Shown here in pieces: positions 27,276 to 38,525 of a DNA stretch of 64,000 nucleotides. The notes under the pieces are model-generated. The model made no database searches. It saw only the letters and a program-made list of their open reading frames with translations, and was not told where the DNA came from. Source of the DNA: JBBSNV01 sp964458605 (lineage in GTDB: Bacteria; Pseudomonadota; Alphaproteobacteria; Reyranellales; JAQSWP01); assembly GCA_964458605.1 (NCBI GenBank), contig CAYWLS010000010.1, forward strand, positions 1 to 64,000, written 5' to 3'. The number at the start of each line of letters is the position of its first letter. The first letter of the stretch is position 1. The position numbers were made by a program, and so were the translations under genes.

Positions 27276-28286
27276 TCAGGTCTGCCACGGGAATTGCGCG
27301 CCGATCGGATCGATGCCGCGCCAGGTCATGCGGAAGCGCTCGGTGGCGTTGACCAGCGAGGCGCGCACGCCGGGTTCCAGCGCCGAGTGTCCGGCGTCGG
27401 GGACCACGACGTATTCCATGGCCGGCCACAGCCGCGCCAGCAGGTCGGCGGTGACCGGCGGACAGACGATGTCGTAGCGTCCCTGCACGACCGTGCAAGG
27501 CAGATGGCGGATGCGCTCCAGGGCGCGCACGAACCAGCCTTCCGGCAGAAAGCATCCGTTGACGAAGTAGTGGGCCTCGATGCGCGCCAGGGCCAGCGCG
27601 AAATTGCCGCCATCGACTTCCAGCACCGTGCGCGGATTGGGATGCAAGGTCGAGCAGGCAGCCTCGTAGCGGCTCCACACCCGCGCCGCAGGCATGTGCA
27701 CGGTCGGGCTGGGATCGATCAGGCGACGGTAGTAGGCCGCCAGCGGATCGTGCCGTTCGTCGGCCGGCAGGAAGCCGATGAAGTCCGCCCAGGCCTCGGG
27801 GAAAATGTTGCGCATGCCGTGGAGGAACCACTCGACCTCGCTGCGCTGTCCCAGGAAGATGCCGCGCAGCACGAAGCCCAGGCAGCGGTCGGGATGGCTG
27901 ACGCCATAGGCCAGCGCCAGGGTCGAGCCCCACGAGCCGCCGAACACCAGCCAGCGATCGATCTCCAGGCTGACGCGCAGCCGCTCGATGTCGGCGATCA
28001 GGTCCTGCGTGGTATTGGCCCCGACATCGCCCAGCGGCGTGGAACGGCCCGCGCCGCGCTGGTCGAACACGACGATGCGGTAGAAGGCGGGATCGAAGAA
28101 GCGCCGGTGCACCGGAGCCGCGCCCGCGCCGGGGCCGCCATGCAGGAACACCACCGGCACGCCCTCCGGATTGCCGCTCTGCTCCCAGTACAGCGTGTGG
28201 CCATGGCCGACCGGCAACATACCGCTGGCATATGGCTGGATCTCGCCGAACAATTCGCTGCGCAGTAGATTTTCCGAACGCGGCAT
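27276..28286 (-). CDS. pip: Proline iminopeptidase
   Basis: A 336-residue alpha/beta-hydrolase peptidase (S33 family) releasing N-terminal proline. Signatures: VVFLHGGPGAGA (oxyanion hole), the RIVVFDQRGAGRSTP segment, the nucleophile elbow FGGSWGSTLAL (Ser) and the charge-relay VVPDAGHSALEPG (His). The length is normal. It is divergent from the secreted nuclease-like gene; the ATG codons are almost adjacent, so promoters must overlap. Located 19 bp upstream of the GT87 gene and possibly cotranscribed with it, though functionally unrelated. Confidence 0.95.
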   Translation of the reverse strand: MPRSENLLRSELFGEIQPYASGMLPVGHGHTLYWEQSGNPEGVPVVFLHGGPGAGAAPVHRRFFDPAFYRIVVFDQRGAGRSTPLGDVGANTTQDLIADIERLRVSLEIDRWLVFGGSWGSTLALAYGVSHPDRCLGFVLRGIFLGQRSEVEWFLHGMRNIFPEAWADFIGFLPADERHDPLAAYYRRLIDPSPTVHMPAARVWSRYEAACSTLHPNPRTVLEVDGGNFALALARIEAHYFVNGCFLPEGWFVRALERIRHLPCTVVQGRYDIVCPPVTADLLARLWPAMEYVVVPDAGHSALEPGVRASLVNATERFRMTWRGIDPIGAQFPWQT

Positions 28287-28305
28287 GAATTCTTCCGATC
28301 AGACG

Positions 28306-29094
28306 ATGCGGCACTGTATCACGAGGCGCCGGCCTGGCCCAATCGGCGCATTGGTCGGGCTATTGCTGTTGGCGACGGTAACGCACGCTGCGGCGCAGGA
28401 TCAACGCGTGCGCTCCGCGCATGTCGCGAGCGCGATCGATGGCCATTCCCTGCAGCTCGACGGCGAGGTCGCGGTACTGGCCGGCATCGAAGTGCCGCTG
28501 CCCAGCGACGGCCGCTACGCCCAGCGCTGGGCCCAGCTCGCGCGACAGAAGCTCCAGGCGCTGGCGGCCGGCGCCACGCTGCAATTCACCGTGGTCGGCA
28601 GCGGCCATGATCGCTACGCGCGCCTGCTGGCGCAGGTCGGCGACGGGCACGGCCTGTGGCTGCAAGGCGAGATGCTGCGCGCCGGGCTGGCGCGGGTATG
28701 GGTGCCGTCAAACACGCCCGATCGCCTGGCGCAGATGCTGGCGCTGGAAGACGAGGCGCGCCGCGCCCGGCGCGGATTGTGGAGCGATCCGTTCTTCGCC
28801 GTGCTCGAGGCCGAGGGCATCGGCTTCCAGCACCTCGATCAGCTGCAACTCGTCGAGGGCAAGGTGATGGCGGTGGCCACGGTACGCGGCACCACCTACG
28901 TCAATTTCGGCGCCGACTGGCGCGCCGATTTCACGCTGGAGATCGACGCCGCGACCCGCCGGCAGCTGCTCAAGGCCGGGCTCGATCCGGCCGCCCTCAA
29001 GGACCACCGGGTGCGCGTGCGCGGCTGGCCGCTGTGGCGCAACGGGCCGGCGATCGAAATCCGATACGCGGCGCAGCTCGAGCGGCTCGACTGA
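28306..29094 (+). CDS. Exported SNase-like (thermonuclease-fold) protein
   Basis: A 262-residue protein with signal peptide (MRHCITRRRPGPIGALVGLLLLA, cleavage near AHAAA) and a thermonuclease-like domain: VASAIDGHSLQLDGEVAVLAGIEVP, the SNase-type strand LLAQVGDGHGLWLQGEMLRAGLARV and DEARRARRGLW. Part of the classic DGDT and catalytic Arg/Glu pattern is altered, so nuclease activity is not assured. A second domain (about 170-262) of beta strands follows. ATG 28306 was chosen for the signal peptide; ATG 28285 would overlap the pip start. Confidence 0.8.
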   Translation: MRHCITRRRPGPIGALVGLLLLATVTHAAAQDQRVRSAHVASAIDGHSLQLDGEVAVLAGIEVPLPSDGRYAQRWAQLARQKLQALAAGATLQFTVVGSGHDRYARLLAQVGDGHGLWLQGEMLRAGLARVWVPSNTPDRLAQMLALEDEARRARRGLWSDPFFAVLEAEGIGFQHLDQLQLVEGKVMAVATVRGTTYVNFGADWRADFTLEIDAATRRQLLKAGLDPAALKDHRVRVRGWPLWRNGPAIEIRYAAQLERLD

Positions 29095-29096
29095 GT

Positions 29097-29897
29097 TCAG
29101 GCCTCGAAGGTCTCGATTATGTCGCCCTCCGGCGTCAGCAGCGCGGCAAGGATGGCGCCGCCGCGGCCCGCGCCGCCGTCGAGGCTGAGGGTGAACTCGC
29201 CCTGCACCAGACCGGCGCCGGCGCGGTCGAAGCCACGCACGATTCGCTTGACCTCGCCATACGGTTCGGTGATGGCGGAAAAATCGGTGCCGCCCCACCA
29301 GAAGCTGTCTGACTGCGCATCGAGCGGACGGCCGACATCGATGCCGGCATTGACCAGCAGCAGCTTGCCGTCGTCGCTCAGCGCGGCGCGGCGCAGGCTG
29401 CTCATCAGTTCGCCGTGGCCGGTGGCGTTGCGCAAGGTGGCGCGCAGCGAATTGGTCCACTTGGTGATGCTCATGGCACCGTCACGCACCGCCTTGGCGG
29501 CGTCGTCGATATTGCCGCCATAGGCCTCGATGGTGGCGCCGACGCCCTGCTTGATCACCCAGGGCAATACCTCGCGCGGATTAGGCGCGAATTGCAACTG
29601 CATCAGCTTCTGCCACATCTCCTCCTGCGAGCCGCGCAGCAGGACGATGTCGCAGACATGCATGTCGGGCAGCGCCAGCAGCTTGCGCCGCAGCCGCAGC
29701 ACCTCGTCGACGGCGGCGCGCACATGCGGGCCGCGCCCCATGATGTTGCCGAGATAGACCAGCCGGTCGCCAGGCTGGAAGCCGGCCTGGACAATGCCGT
29801 GCAACCGGCGCAAACGCTCGACTTCGCCGTGGATCGAGCCGATTGTCCAGACGCGCTTGGCGTTGTGCAGCCGGGCAAAAATGTCGTTATCGGGCAT
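29097..29897 (-). CDS. Metallophosphoesterase-fold protein with degenerate active site
   Basis: A 266-residue protein resembling bacterial PPP-type serine/threonine phosphatases in layout, but with most metal-binding motifs changed: GSIHGE instead of GDIHG, LGNIMGRGP instead of GDYVDRGP, LRGSQEEM instead of LRGNHEE, and VNAGID instead of HAG. Thus four or more presumed metal ligands are lost while the fold landmarks stay. It is probably an inactive pseudophosphatase with a binding or regulatory role. It stands alone on the minus strand, two bases from the end of the convergent SNase-like gene. Confidence 0.72.
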   Translation of the reverse strand: MPDNDIFARLHNAKRVWTIGSIHGEVERLRRLHGIVQAGFQPGDRLVYLGNIMGRGPHVRAAVDEVLRLRRKLLALPDMHVCDIVLLRGSQEEMWQKLMQLQFAPNPREVLPWVIKQGVGATIEAYGGNIDDAAKAVRDGAMSITKWTNSLRATLRNATGHGELMSSLRRAALSDDGKLLLVNAGIDVGRPLDAQSDSFWWGGTDFSAITEPYGEVKRIVRGFDRAGAGLVQGEFTLSLDGGAGRGGAILAALLTPEGDIIETFEA

Positions 29898-29975
29898 GAG
29901 GCCGTTTTGCTGTGTACGCCAACCGATGAAAACGAGCTGCCTTGCGGCCCCATCGGCCCGGCGCCAGTCCCCGGA

Positions 29976-30022
29976 AAAAGTTTAGGCGGGCACGGTTGCC
30001 TCGGCAACCGTGCCCGCCCAAA
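29976..30022 (-). terminator. Intrinsic terminator downstream of carD
   Basis: A 16-bp perfect stem GGCGGGCACGGTTGCC (29985-30000) / GGCAACCGTGCCCGCC (30003-30018) with a two-base loop. On the minus strand it is followed by AAACTTTTT, a moderate U-tract, 75 bp beyond the carD stop. It would end the carD transcript. Confidence 0.72.
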
Positions 30023-30092
30023 ACCATCAACAGCCTTAACGCCGCGCCGGTGGCGGCCGCTGCCGCAGGCGACGGCGCCGCAATCGGCTGGC

Positions 30093-30590
30093 TTACGCCG
30101 CCTTCAGCACCGAGGCCAGCTTCTGCGTCGCAGTGTCCTTGTCGATGCGCTCGACCGCCGCCAGCTCGCGCGCCAGCCGATCCAGCGCCGCCTCGTAGAT
30201 CTGGCGTTCGCTGTAGGACTGGTCGGGCTGACCGGCGTTGCGGTGCAAGTCGCGCACCACCTCGGCGATCGAGACCGGATCGCCGGAGTTGATCTTGGCT
30301 TCGTATTCCTGGGCGCGGCGATTCCACATCGCCCGGCTGACGCGGCTGCGGCCCTTGAGCGTGGTCAGCGCGGTCTCCATGACCTTGCGCGAGGAAAGCT
30401 TGCGCAGGCCGGAAAGCTTCGCCTTGTTGACCGGGACGCGCAAAGTCATGCGGTCCTTCTCGAAGGCGATGACGAACAGTTCGAGCTTCTCCGCGCCGAT
30501 CAGGCGCTGCTCGATCTCGACCACGCGGCCCACGCCGTGCGACGGGTAGACGACAAAATCGCCCGCTTCAAAACGCAAATCCTTGGCCAT
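30093..30590 (-). CDS. carD: CarD-family transcriptional regulator
   Basis: A 165-residue CarD/CdnL-type protein that binds RNA polymerase beta and stabilises open complexes. The N-terminal Tudor-like RNAP-interaction domain reads FEAGDFVVYPSHGVGRVVEIE; the C-terminal helical part (RRAQEYEAKINSGDPVSIAEV) is the DNA-binding domain. This size is standard in alphaproteobacteria. A GAGGGATTGG ribosome site precedes the ATG. The 306 bp before it, to fdxA, imply a separate promoter and a long leader. Conserved as neighbour of fdxA. Confidence 0.95.
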   Translation of the reverse strand: MAKDLRFEAGDFVVYPSHGVGRVVEIEQRLIGAEKLELFVIAFEKDRMTLRVPVNKAKLSGLRKLSSRKVMETALTTLKGRSRVSRAMWNRRAQEYEAKINSGDPVSIAEVVRDLHRNAGQPDQSYSERQIYEAALDRLARELAAVERIDKDTATQKLASVLKAA

Positions 30591-30896
30591 GTTGTATTTT
30601 CCAATCCCTCTTTATCGCCCGCGCCATCCGGCCCGGTACCTCGCGGCAACGGTCCAACCCGTCAGTCCATCCCTGGCAGACAGCAAAAGAGGTCCCCACC
30701 GCTTTTGCGGCGTTTCTGCCTGGGCTGATCCTGAAAAGCGCCCCTAGGGGGCTTGAACAGGCGCGAGCGTCCTGTCCACGCGACTGGAAATTTATACCAC
30801 AAAACGGGCCCGGAGTCCTGCACCATGTTGCCGGGACGTCGCAAATTTATGACGCTTTGTCTTTCCGGGAAAACGCTGCCGGATCAGCAGCTTAAC
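30591..30896. other. Upstream region of carD
   Basis: 306 bp between the fdxA stop and the carD start, both genes on the minus strand. It has no credible ORF. It should hold the carD promoter; the A/T-rich patch at 30787-30803 (TTTATACCACAAAA on the plus strand) is a possible -10 area. A CCCCTAGGGG palindrome sits at 30741-30750. Confidence 0.5.
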
Positions 30897-31232
30897 CTAG
30901 CGTTTGGCAGGGTCGGGCGAAAAGAATTTAGCAAACTTGTCGGGAACGTCCTTGAAGGAATCGGCGTCGGCCGGGGCCTCGCCCTTGCGCGTAATATTGG
31001 GCCACTTACCGGCATATTCCCGGTTCACTTCCAGCCATTTCTCAAGCGAGCCGTCGGTATCGGGGAAAATCGCCTCGGCGGGGCATTCCGGCTCGCAAAC
31101 CCCGCAATCGATGCACTCGTCGGGGTTGATGACCAGCATGTTCTCGCCTTCGTAGAAGCAATCGACCGGGCAGACCTCCACGCAGTCCATGTATTTGCAC
31201 TTGATGCAGGCTTCGGTCACCACATAGGTCAT
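30897..31232 (-). CDS. fdxA: Ferredoxin FdxA (7Fe type)
   Basis: A 111-residue ferredoxin with the [3Fe-4S] motif CIKCKYMDCVEVCPVDCF near the N-terminus and the [4Fe-4S] motif CIDCGVCEPECPAEA after it. The C-terminal tail EKWLEVNREYAGKWPNI is typical of the proteobacterial FdxA family, which carries low-potential electrons in the cytoplasm. GGAGGAAGACG precedes the ATG. It stands between the S4 protein and carD on the same strand. Confidence 0.97.
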   Translation of the reverse strand: MTYVVTEACIKCKYMDCVEVCPVDCFYEGENMLVINPDECIDCGVCEPECPAEAIFPDTDGSLEKWLEVNREYAGKWPNITRKGEAPADADSFKDVPDKFAKFFSPDPAKR

Positions 31233-31280
31233 CGTCTTCCTCCAACGCTGCGCGGCCCGATCCGCCCCCGATCAGGCGGG

Positions 31281-31336
31281 TACGATCCGACCGGTACGAT
31301 CCGACCGGGACGATCCAATCGGGACGATCCGATCGG
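31281..31336. repeat. Four-unit 14-bp tandem repeat upstream of fdxA
   Basis: Four head-to-tail 14-mers: TACGATCCGACCGG twice, then GACGATCCAATCGG and GACGATCCGATCGG. They lie in the fdxA upstream region (start at 31232), 48-104 bp before the fdxA ATG. Could be a slippage array or a set of regulator sites. Confidence 0.85.
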
Positions 31337-31464
31337 GCCCGGCGCGCGGCCACCTTCTAGCCAAGCCCCCCGGCCAAGGCAACCGGCAATGGCAGGCCCG
31401 CCGCCCCGGCCGCAAGGGTCCGACAGCGCCGCTCGCCAGCCCCGGGGCCGGGGCTACCGCGCGG

Positions 31465-31800
31465 TCAGGCCGGGTCGGCGCCACCTGCCGCGGCCGGCCG
31501 TTCGGTCACGTCCTCGTACAGTAATCTGGAGGCGGGCGCAGAACCACGCCGTGTGGCCAGAGCGCGCACACGCACAATGCGGATTTGGCTGCCCAGCGGG
31601 AAGGTCAGCACGTCGCCCACCCGCACCGTCTGGTGCGCCTTGGTCACCGCCGCGCCGCGCAGCCGCACCCGCCCGGCCAGCACGAAGGCACTGGCCTGGC
31701 TGCGGCTCTTGAAGAAGCGGGCGCACCACAGGAACTTGTCCAGCCGCACGCTGTCGGCAGGCGCAGTGGAGGCTGCCGCGCCCTCTGCGGACCTAGCCAC
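31465..31800 (-). CDS. S4-domain RNA-binding protein (Hsp15-like)
   Basis: A 111-residue protein dominated by an S4 RNA-binding domain: SVRLDKFLWCARFFKSRSQAS, AFVLAGRVRLRG and HQTVRVGDVLTFPLGSQ. It resembles Hsp15, which binds aborted 50S subunits with peptidyl-tRNA. The start is a GTG at 31800, 24 bp after the helicase stop at 31825, so both genes probably share a transcript. Helicase, S4, FdxA and CarD in this order is a recurring alphaproteobacterial layout. Confidence 0.88.
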   Translation of the reverse strand: MARSAEGAAASTAPADSVRLDKFLWCARFFKSRSQASAFVLAGRVRLRGAAVTKAHQTVRVGDVLTFPLGSQIRIVRVRALATRRGSAPASRLLYEDVTERPAAAGGADPA

Positions 31801-31824
31801 CGGGCTTCCGCCGCGCGCCGGCGC

Positions 31825-35274
<3,450 letters not shown>

Positions 35275-35386
35275 CGGCCATAGATCGACCGCGGGGGCGG
35301 GTTTGGCAAGGGCCAAAGGCGGGAAATTTGCGGGAAATCGCGATGACGAAAGCCAGCCGTCGAAGCCGGCCAGGCCTTGCCGCCTG

Positions 35387-35446
35387 GAGCAAATCACCTT
35401 GTGACGGAATCGTTCCGGATTCCGTCAAAAGGTGTGAATTGGTCTA
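35387..35446. repeat. Dispersed palindromic element, copy B
   Basis: GAGCAAATCACCTT on the left mirrors AAAAGGTGTGAATTGGTCT on the right; inner arms GTGACGGAAT and GATTCCGTCA surround CGTTCCG. It carries the same arms as copy A at 6838-6900, inverted in relative layout. It lies upstream of the helicase, 112 bp from its start. Confidence 0.8.
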
Positions 35447-35457
35447 CACTTCAGGAG

Positions 35458-35521
35458 TAGAGCGGATTCACACGATCGGATGGCAGCGTTGTCGCGCTCC
35501 CTCCGATCGTGATCCACTCTA
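35458..35521. repeat. Dispersed palindromic element, copy C
   Basis: Outer arms TAGAGCGGATTCA / GATCCACTCTA and inner arms CACGATCGGA / TCCGATCGTG enclose a GC-rich centre. The outer ends belong to the same family as copies A and B but the inner palindrome has a different sequence with preserved pairing. It overlaps the last three bases of the DUF1223 gene, supplying its TAG stop. Confidence 0.78.
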
Positions 35522-36256
35522 GCGCGCGCTGCGCCGCAGCTGGGCCGCGCCCACCATGGCGCCCTGATCCGGATGCTGGACCAGCACCGCCACGCCCAGC
35601 GCGTCGCCCAGCCGGTCGGGCGGCACGGTCCATTGCGCCGCCTTGCCGTTCCATTGCCTCAGCAAGGTGAGCGAGCGCACCACGTTGTAGTCGATGAGTT
35701 CGCGGCCGCGATTCTCGCCGCGCGTCACCTGCGTCCTGTGCTGCGGATCGAACGTCACCAGCCAGACATCGAGCTTCGCGGGCTGCGCCATGGCCGGAAC
35801 GCTGATCGAGATGCCGGACGCGCCGCCATCGGCCAGCGTGACCGGAATGCGCTCGCCGCTCTGGCCGCGCGCCTGGTCGATCAGGCCCAGCACGACGCTG
35901 CGATCCATGCCGCTGTCGTGGCCCATGCCGCTCACCACCATCTCCGGCGTATAGACGTAGCGCTGGTGCAGCGACTTGGCGTAGCTGCGCTGGCGCTCCG
36001 TATAGGCCGGCCTGGCGAACGGGTCGGCCCAGCCGATGTAGTCCCAGTAGTCGACATGGAAGGCCAGCGCGATCACGTCGGCGCGCTTGCTGAGATCGCC
36101 CAGGAAGGCGTCGCTGGGCGGGCAGGACGAGCAGCCCTGCGAGGTGAACAGCTCGACCACCACGGGCAGGCGATCCTTGTCGGCGGCGCGCGCCACGCCG
36201 CCCGTCGCCAGGACGACGGCGGCGAGAATCGGCAGGACGTGGCGCAACAGGATCAT
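35519..36256 (-). CDS. DUF1223 secreted thioredoxin-like protein
   Basis: A 245-residue exported protein with signal peptide (ILLRHVLPILAAVVLATGG, cleavage near ARA|AD). The DUF1223 signature VVELFTSQGCSSCPPSDAFL contains CSSC in place of a thioredoxin CxxC. Further conserved pieces are VDYWDYIGWADPFA and RQRSYAKSLHQRYVYTPEMVV. Presumably periplasmic; a redox role is suggested by the motif but not demonstrated. The stop codon lies inside a dispersed repeat. Confidence 0.92.
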   Translation of the reverse strand: MILLRHVLPILAAVVLATGGVARAADKDRLPVVVELFTSQGCSSCPPSDAFLGDLSKRADVIALAFHVDYWDYIGWADPFARPAYTERQRSYAKSLHQRYVYTPEMVVSGMGHDSGMDRSVVLGLIDQARGQSGERIPVTLADGGASGISISVPAMAQPAKLDVWLVTFDPQHRTQVTRGENRGRELIDYNVVRSLTLLRQWNGKAAQWTVPPDRLGDALGVAVLVQHPDQGAMVGAAQLRRSAR

Positions 36257-36375
36257 GGCGACAAGCTATGGGTGGCGGCCAATCGCAAGCGAATCAAGAA
36301 ACGGTGAAGCTCGGTTCACCGTCTTGCAAGGGCGCGTGATTGATGGCGGATGCTACGCCCCCGGGCGGGGGCGGC

Positions 36376-37647
36376 TCAAGCGGCCGCGTTGCGCCGCACC
36401 AGCAGGATCCAGCACAGCGCGCAGGCCAGCGCGCAGCAGGCGATCACCGCGATCATCGGCAGCGCGGTGCCGTCGTAGAGCGCGCCGACCAGCGCGCCGG
36501 AGAAAGCGCCGACGCCGAATTGCAGGCAGCCCGACAGCGCCGAGGCGGTGCCGGCCATGTGCGGAAAATCCTGCAGCGCGCAGGCCGTGGCGTTGGGCGC
36601 GATCAGGCTCATGGCGCAGAACATCGGGAACAGCGCCGCGATCAGCGCCGGCAGGCCGCCCCAACCGGTCAGGCCGACCGCGAGCTGGGCGCAGAAGCTG
36701 ACGAGGATGACCACGATGCCCGCGCGCAGCAGCTTCTGCGGCCCGTGCGCGCGCACCAGCCGGCTGTTGATGGTGGCGGTGCCGATCATGCCCATCACGT
36801 TGATGGCGAACAGCAGCCCGTAATACTGGTCGGGCACGTGATAGACCTGGATGAACACGAAGGGCGAGCCGGACAGATAGGCGAACATGCCGGCGAACAG
36901 CAGGCTCGAGGTCAGCACGTAGCCCATGTAGCGGCGGTTGCGCAGCAGCGTCCAGTAGCCGCCGAGCGCGCTGCCCAGCGCCAGGCTGCGCCGGTTGTCC
37001 TGGTGCAGGGTCTCGCGCAGCACGCCGGTCGACAACAGCAGGCAGACCAGGCCGAAGCCGGTCAGGATGGCGAAGATCGCGCGCCAGCCGAACGCCACCA
37101 GCACATAGCCGCCGATCAGCGGCGCCAGCATCGGCGCCACGCCGACCACCACCATCATCACCGACATCATGCGCGCCGCATCGTTGCGGTCGTAGAGATC
37201 GCGGATGATGGCGCGCACCACCACCGGGCCGCCGCCCGCCGCCAGTGCCTGCAGGAAGCGCGCGACGATCAGGTGATCGACATCGTTGACCAGCGCGCAG
37301 GCCAGCGAGGCGCCGATATAGAGCGCGGAGGAAACGATCAGGGTCGGGCGCCGGCCGAAGCGATCGGCGATCGGGCCGTAGAACAGCGGGGCGATGCCGA
37401 AGCCGAACAGGAAGGCGCTCAGGGTGAGCTGCACGGAACTGGCGTCGGCCTTGAGCGACTGCATCAGCGAGGGGAAGCTCGGCAGGTACATGTCGATCGA
37501 CATCGGCGCGAAGGCCATCAACGTCGCCAGCAGCGGCAGCAGCGCCCGGCTGCGCCGCATGCGCTGCTGCGGCGTCTCGAGCGCGGCGCCAGGCGCGTCG
37601 ACGACGCCCAGGCTGGCGGAAGCGGCGATGTCGGATGGCGGCGTCAT
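36376..37647 (-). CDS. MFS multidrug transporter, Bcr/CflA type
   Basis: A 423-residue major facilitator with twelve predicted helices. N-terminal part: MSIDMYLPSFPSLMQSLKAD, the Bcr/CflA hallmark, then FGIAPLFYGPIADRFGRRPT, which carries the MFS loop motif, and LQALAAGGGPVVVRAIIRDLY (motif C-like region). Such proteins export drugs such as bicyclomycin, and sulfonamides; the real substrate is unknown. It stands alone, 119 bp before the DUF1223 gene. Confidence 0.93.
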   Translation of the reverse strand: MTPPSDIAASASLGVVDAPGAALETPQQRMRRSRALLPLLATLMAFAPMSIDMYLPSFPSLMQSLKADASSVQLTLSAFLFGFGIAPLFYGPIADRFGRRPTLIVSSALYIGASLACALVNDVDHLIVARFLQALAAGGGPVVVRAIIRDLYDRNDAARMMSVMMVVVGVAPMLAPLIGGYVLVAFGWRAIFAILTGFGLVCLLLSTGVLRETLHQDNRRSLALGSALGGYWTLLRNRRYMGYVLTSSLLFAGMFAYLSGSPFVFIQVYHVPDQYYGLLFAINVMGMIGTATINSRLVRAHGPQKLLRAGIVVILVSFCAQLAVGLTGWGGLPALIAALFPMFCAMSLIAPNATACALQDFPHMAGTASALSGCLQFGVGAFSGALVGALYDGTALPMIAVIACCALACALCWILLVRRNAAA

Positions 37648-37827
37648 GAAATTGGAGCCCTGCAGGGGCCACGGGCCCTATGCAAAGAATAGCGGGCTCG
37701 AACTGCGCCGGGCACTGCGATAAATCTCACACCTGCCCTGCTGCAGCGCGGGAACTGCCTGGAAGATAGGCAAAAGCAAGACGCCGCGACATCGCTGCCG
37801 CGGCGCCCCGATGGATCGAATGGAAGC

Positions 37828-38058
37828 TCAGGCCTTCCAGAACGGCTTGTTGATCTCGCGCAGCACGTCGGCGCGGGAGATGCCGATATCGCCCATGTCG
37901 CGCACGCCGAACGAGGCCAGCATGTCGCGCTCCTCGATACGGCGACGCCAGGTGCGCAAGGTCGCGCCCAGCGCGGCGAATGCGCCGGGCTTGGCCGGCG
38001 CGGCCTGACGCGGGGCGCCGGCGACGGCGGCGAAGCGGTCATGAGTCAAGGTGGTCAT
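37828..38058 (-). CDS. DUF1127 small protein
   Basis: A 76-residue arginine-rich protein whose C-terminal half, TWRRRIEERDMLASFGVRDMGDIGISRADV, is the DUF1127 signature; a 29-residue proline/alanine-rich leader precedes it. DUF1127 proteins in alphaproteobacteria are small cytoplasmic RNA- or stress-related proteins involved in phosphate or carbon control in some species. It follows the 84-residue gene by 33 bp on the same strand. Confidence 0.92.
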   Translation of the reverse strand: MTTLTHDRFAAVAGAPRQAAPAKPGAFAALGATLRTWRRRIEERDMLASFGVRDMGDIGISRADVLREINKPFWKA

Positions 38059-38091
38059 TGTCTTTACTCCTTCTTGGCGAAACGAATGGGC

Positions 38092-38346
38092 CTAGGGGCG
38101 GCCGAGATTGAGCGCGGCGCGGTCGAGTTCGTGCTGCGCGGAACGGATCCGGGAGCCGCCGAGACGGGCCGCCGCGCGGCGGTTGCGCCACAGGCGGACC
38201 AGGCGGGAAAAGCTTTCGCCGATCATGCGGGAGCGCGCGGCGCGGGCGGCGGCATGGACGGCCAGGATGTCGACGGGGCCGCCTTGGCTGAGCGGCGCGG
38301 ACAGGTTCGACAGCCAGTCGTTCTCTGGCGTGGTGTATCGGAGCAT
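38092..38346 (-). CDS. Small arginine-rich protein upstream of DUF1127
   Basis: An 84-residue protein beginning MLRYTTPENDWLSNLSAPLS, with an Ala/Arg-rich helix (HAAARAARSRMIGESFSRL, RNRRAAARL). The length and context suggest a companion of the DUF1127 protein, perhaps a diverged DUF1127-like member, but no signature is certain. AAGGAGG lies before the ATG at 38346 and is embedded in an inverted repeat. Confidence 0.68.
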   Translation of the reverse strand: MLRYTTPENDWLSNLSAPLSQGGPVDILAVHAAARAARSRMIGESFSRLVRLWRNRRAAARLGGSRIRSAQHELDRAALNLGRP

Positions 38347-38348
38347 GA

Positions 38349-38369
38349 CCTAACCTCCTTCAGGTTAGG
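38349..38369 (-). promoter_or_regulatory. Inverted repeat covering the ribosome binding site of the 84-aa gene
   Basis: On the minus strand, CCTAACCT and AGGTTAGG form a perfect 8-bp stem with a GAAGG loop. The Shine-Dalgarno AAGGAGG (minus-strand reading of 38354-38360) lies partly in the loop and partly in the stem, three bases before the hairpin end and eight from the ATG. This could sequester the site or act as an operator. Confidence 0.6.
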
Positions 38370-38525
38370 GCGCCCCTCCCGGCTGGGTGCTGTACCGATT
38401 GAACTGGCCGAGATTTATTGTGCACCGCAACCAAAGCCAATATGGCAGTGACCCTGCCTCGGCCCAAGGAGATTTTGCGCCGTAACATGAATGTCACGGC
38501 CCATGGGATAGCTTGCCCGCTGCCG

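Noticed and set aside
31281..31336. CRISPR-like array
   Set aside because: Units are 14 bp and directly adjacent with no spacers, so this is a simple tandem repeat.
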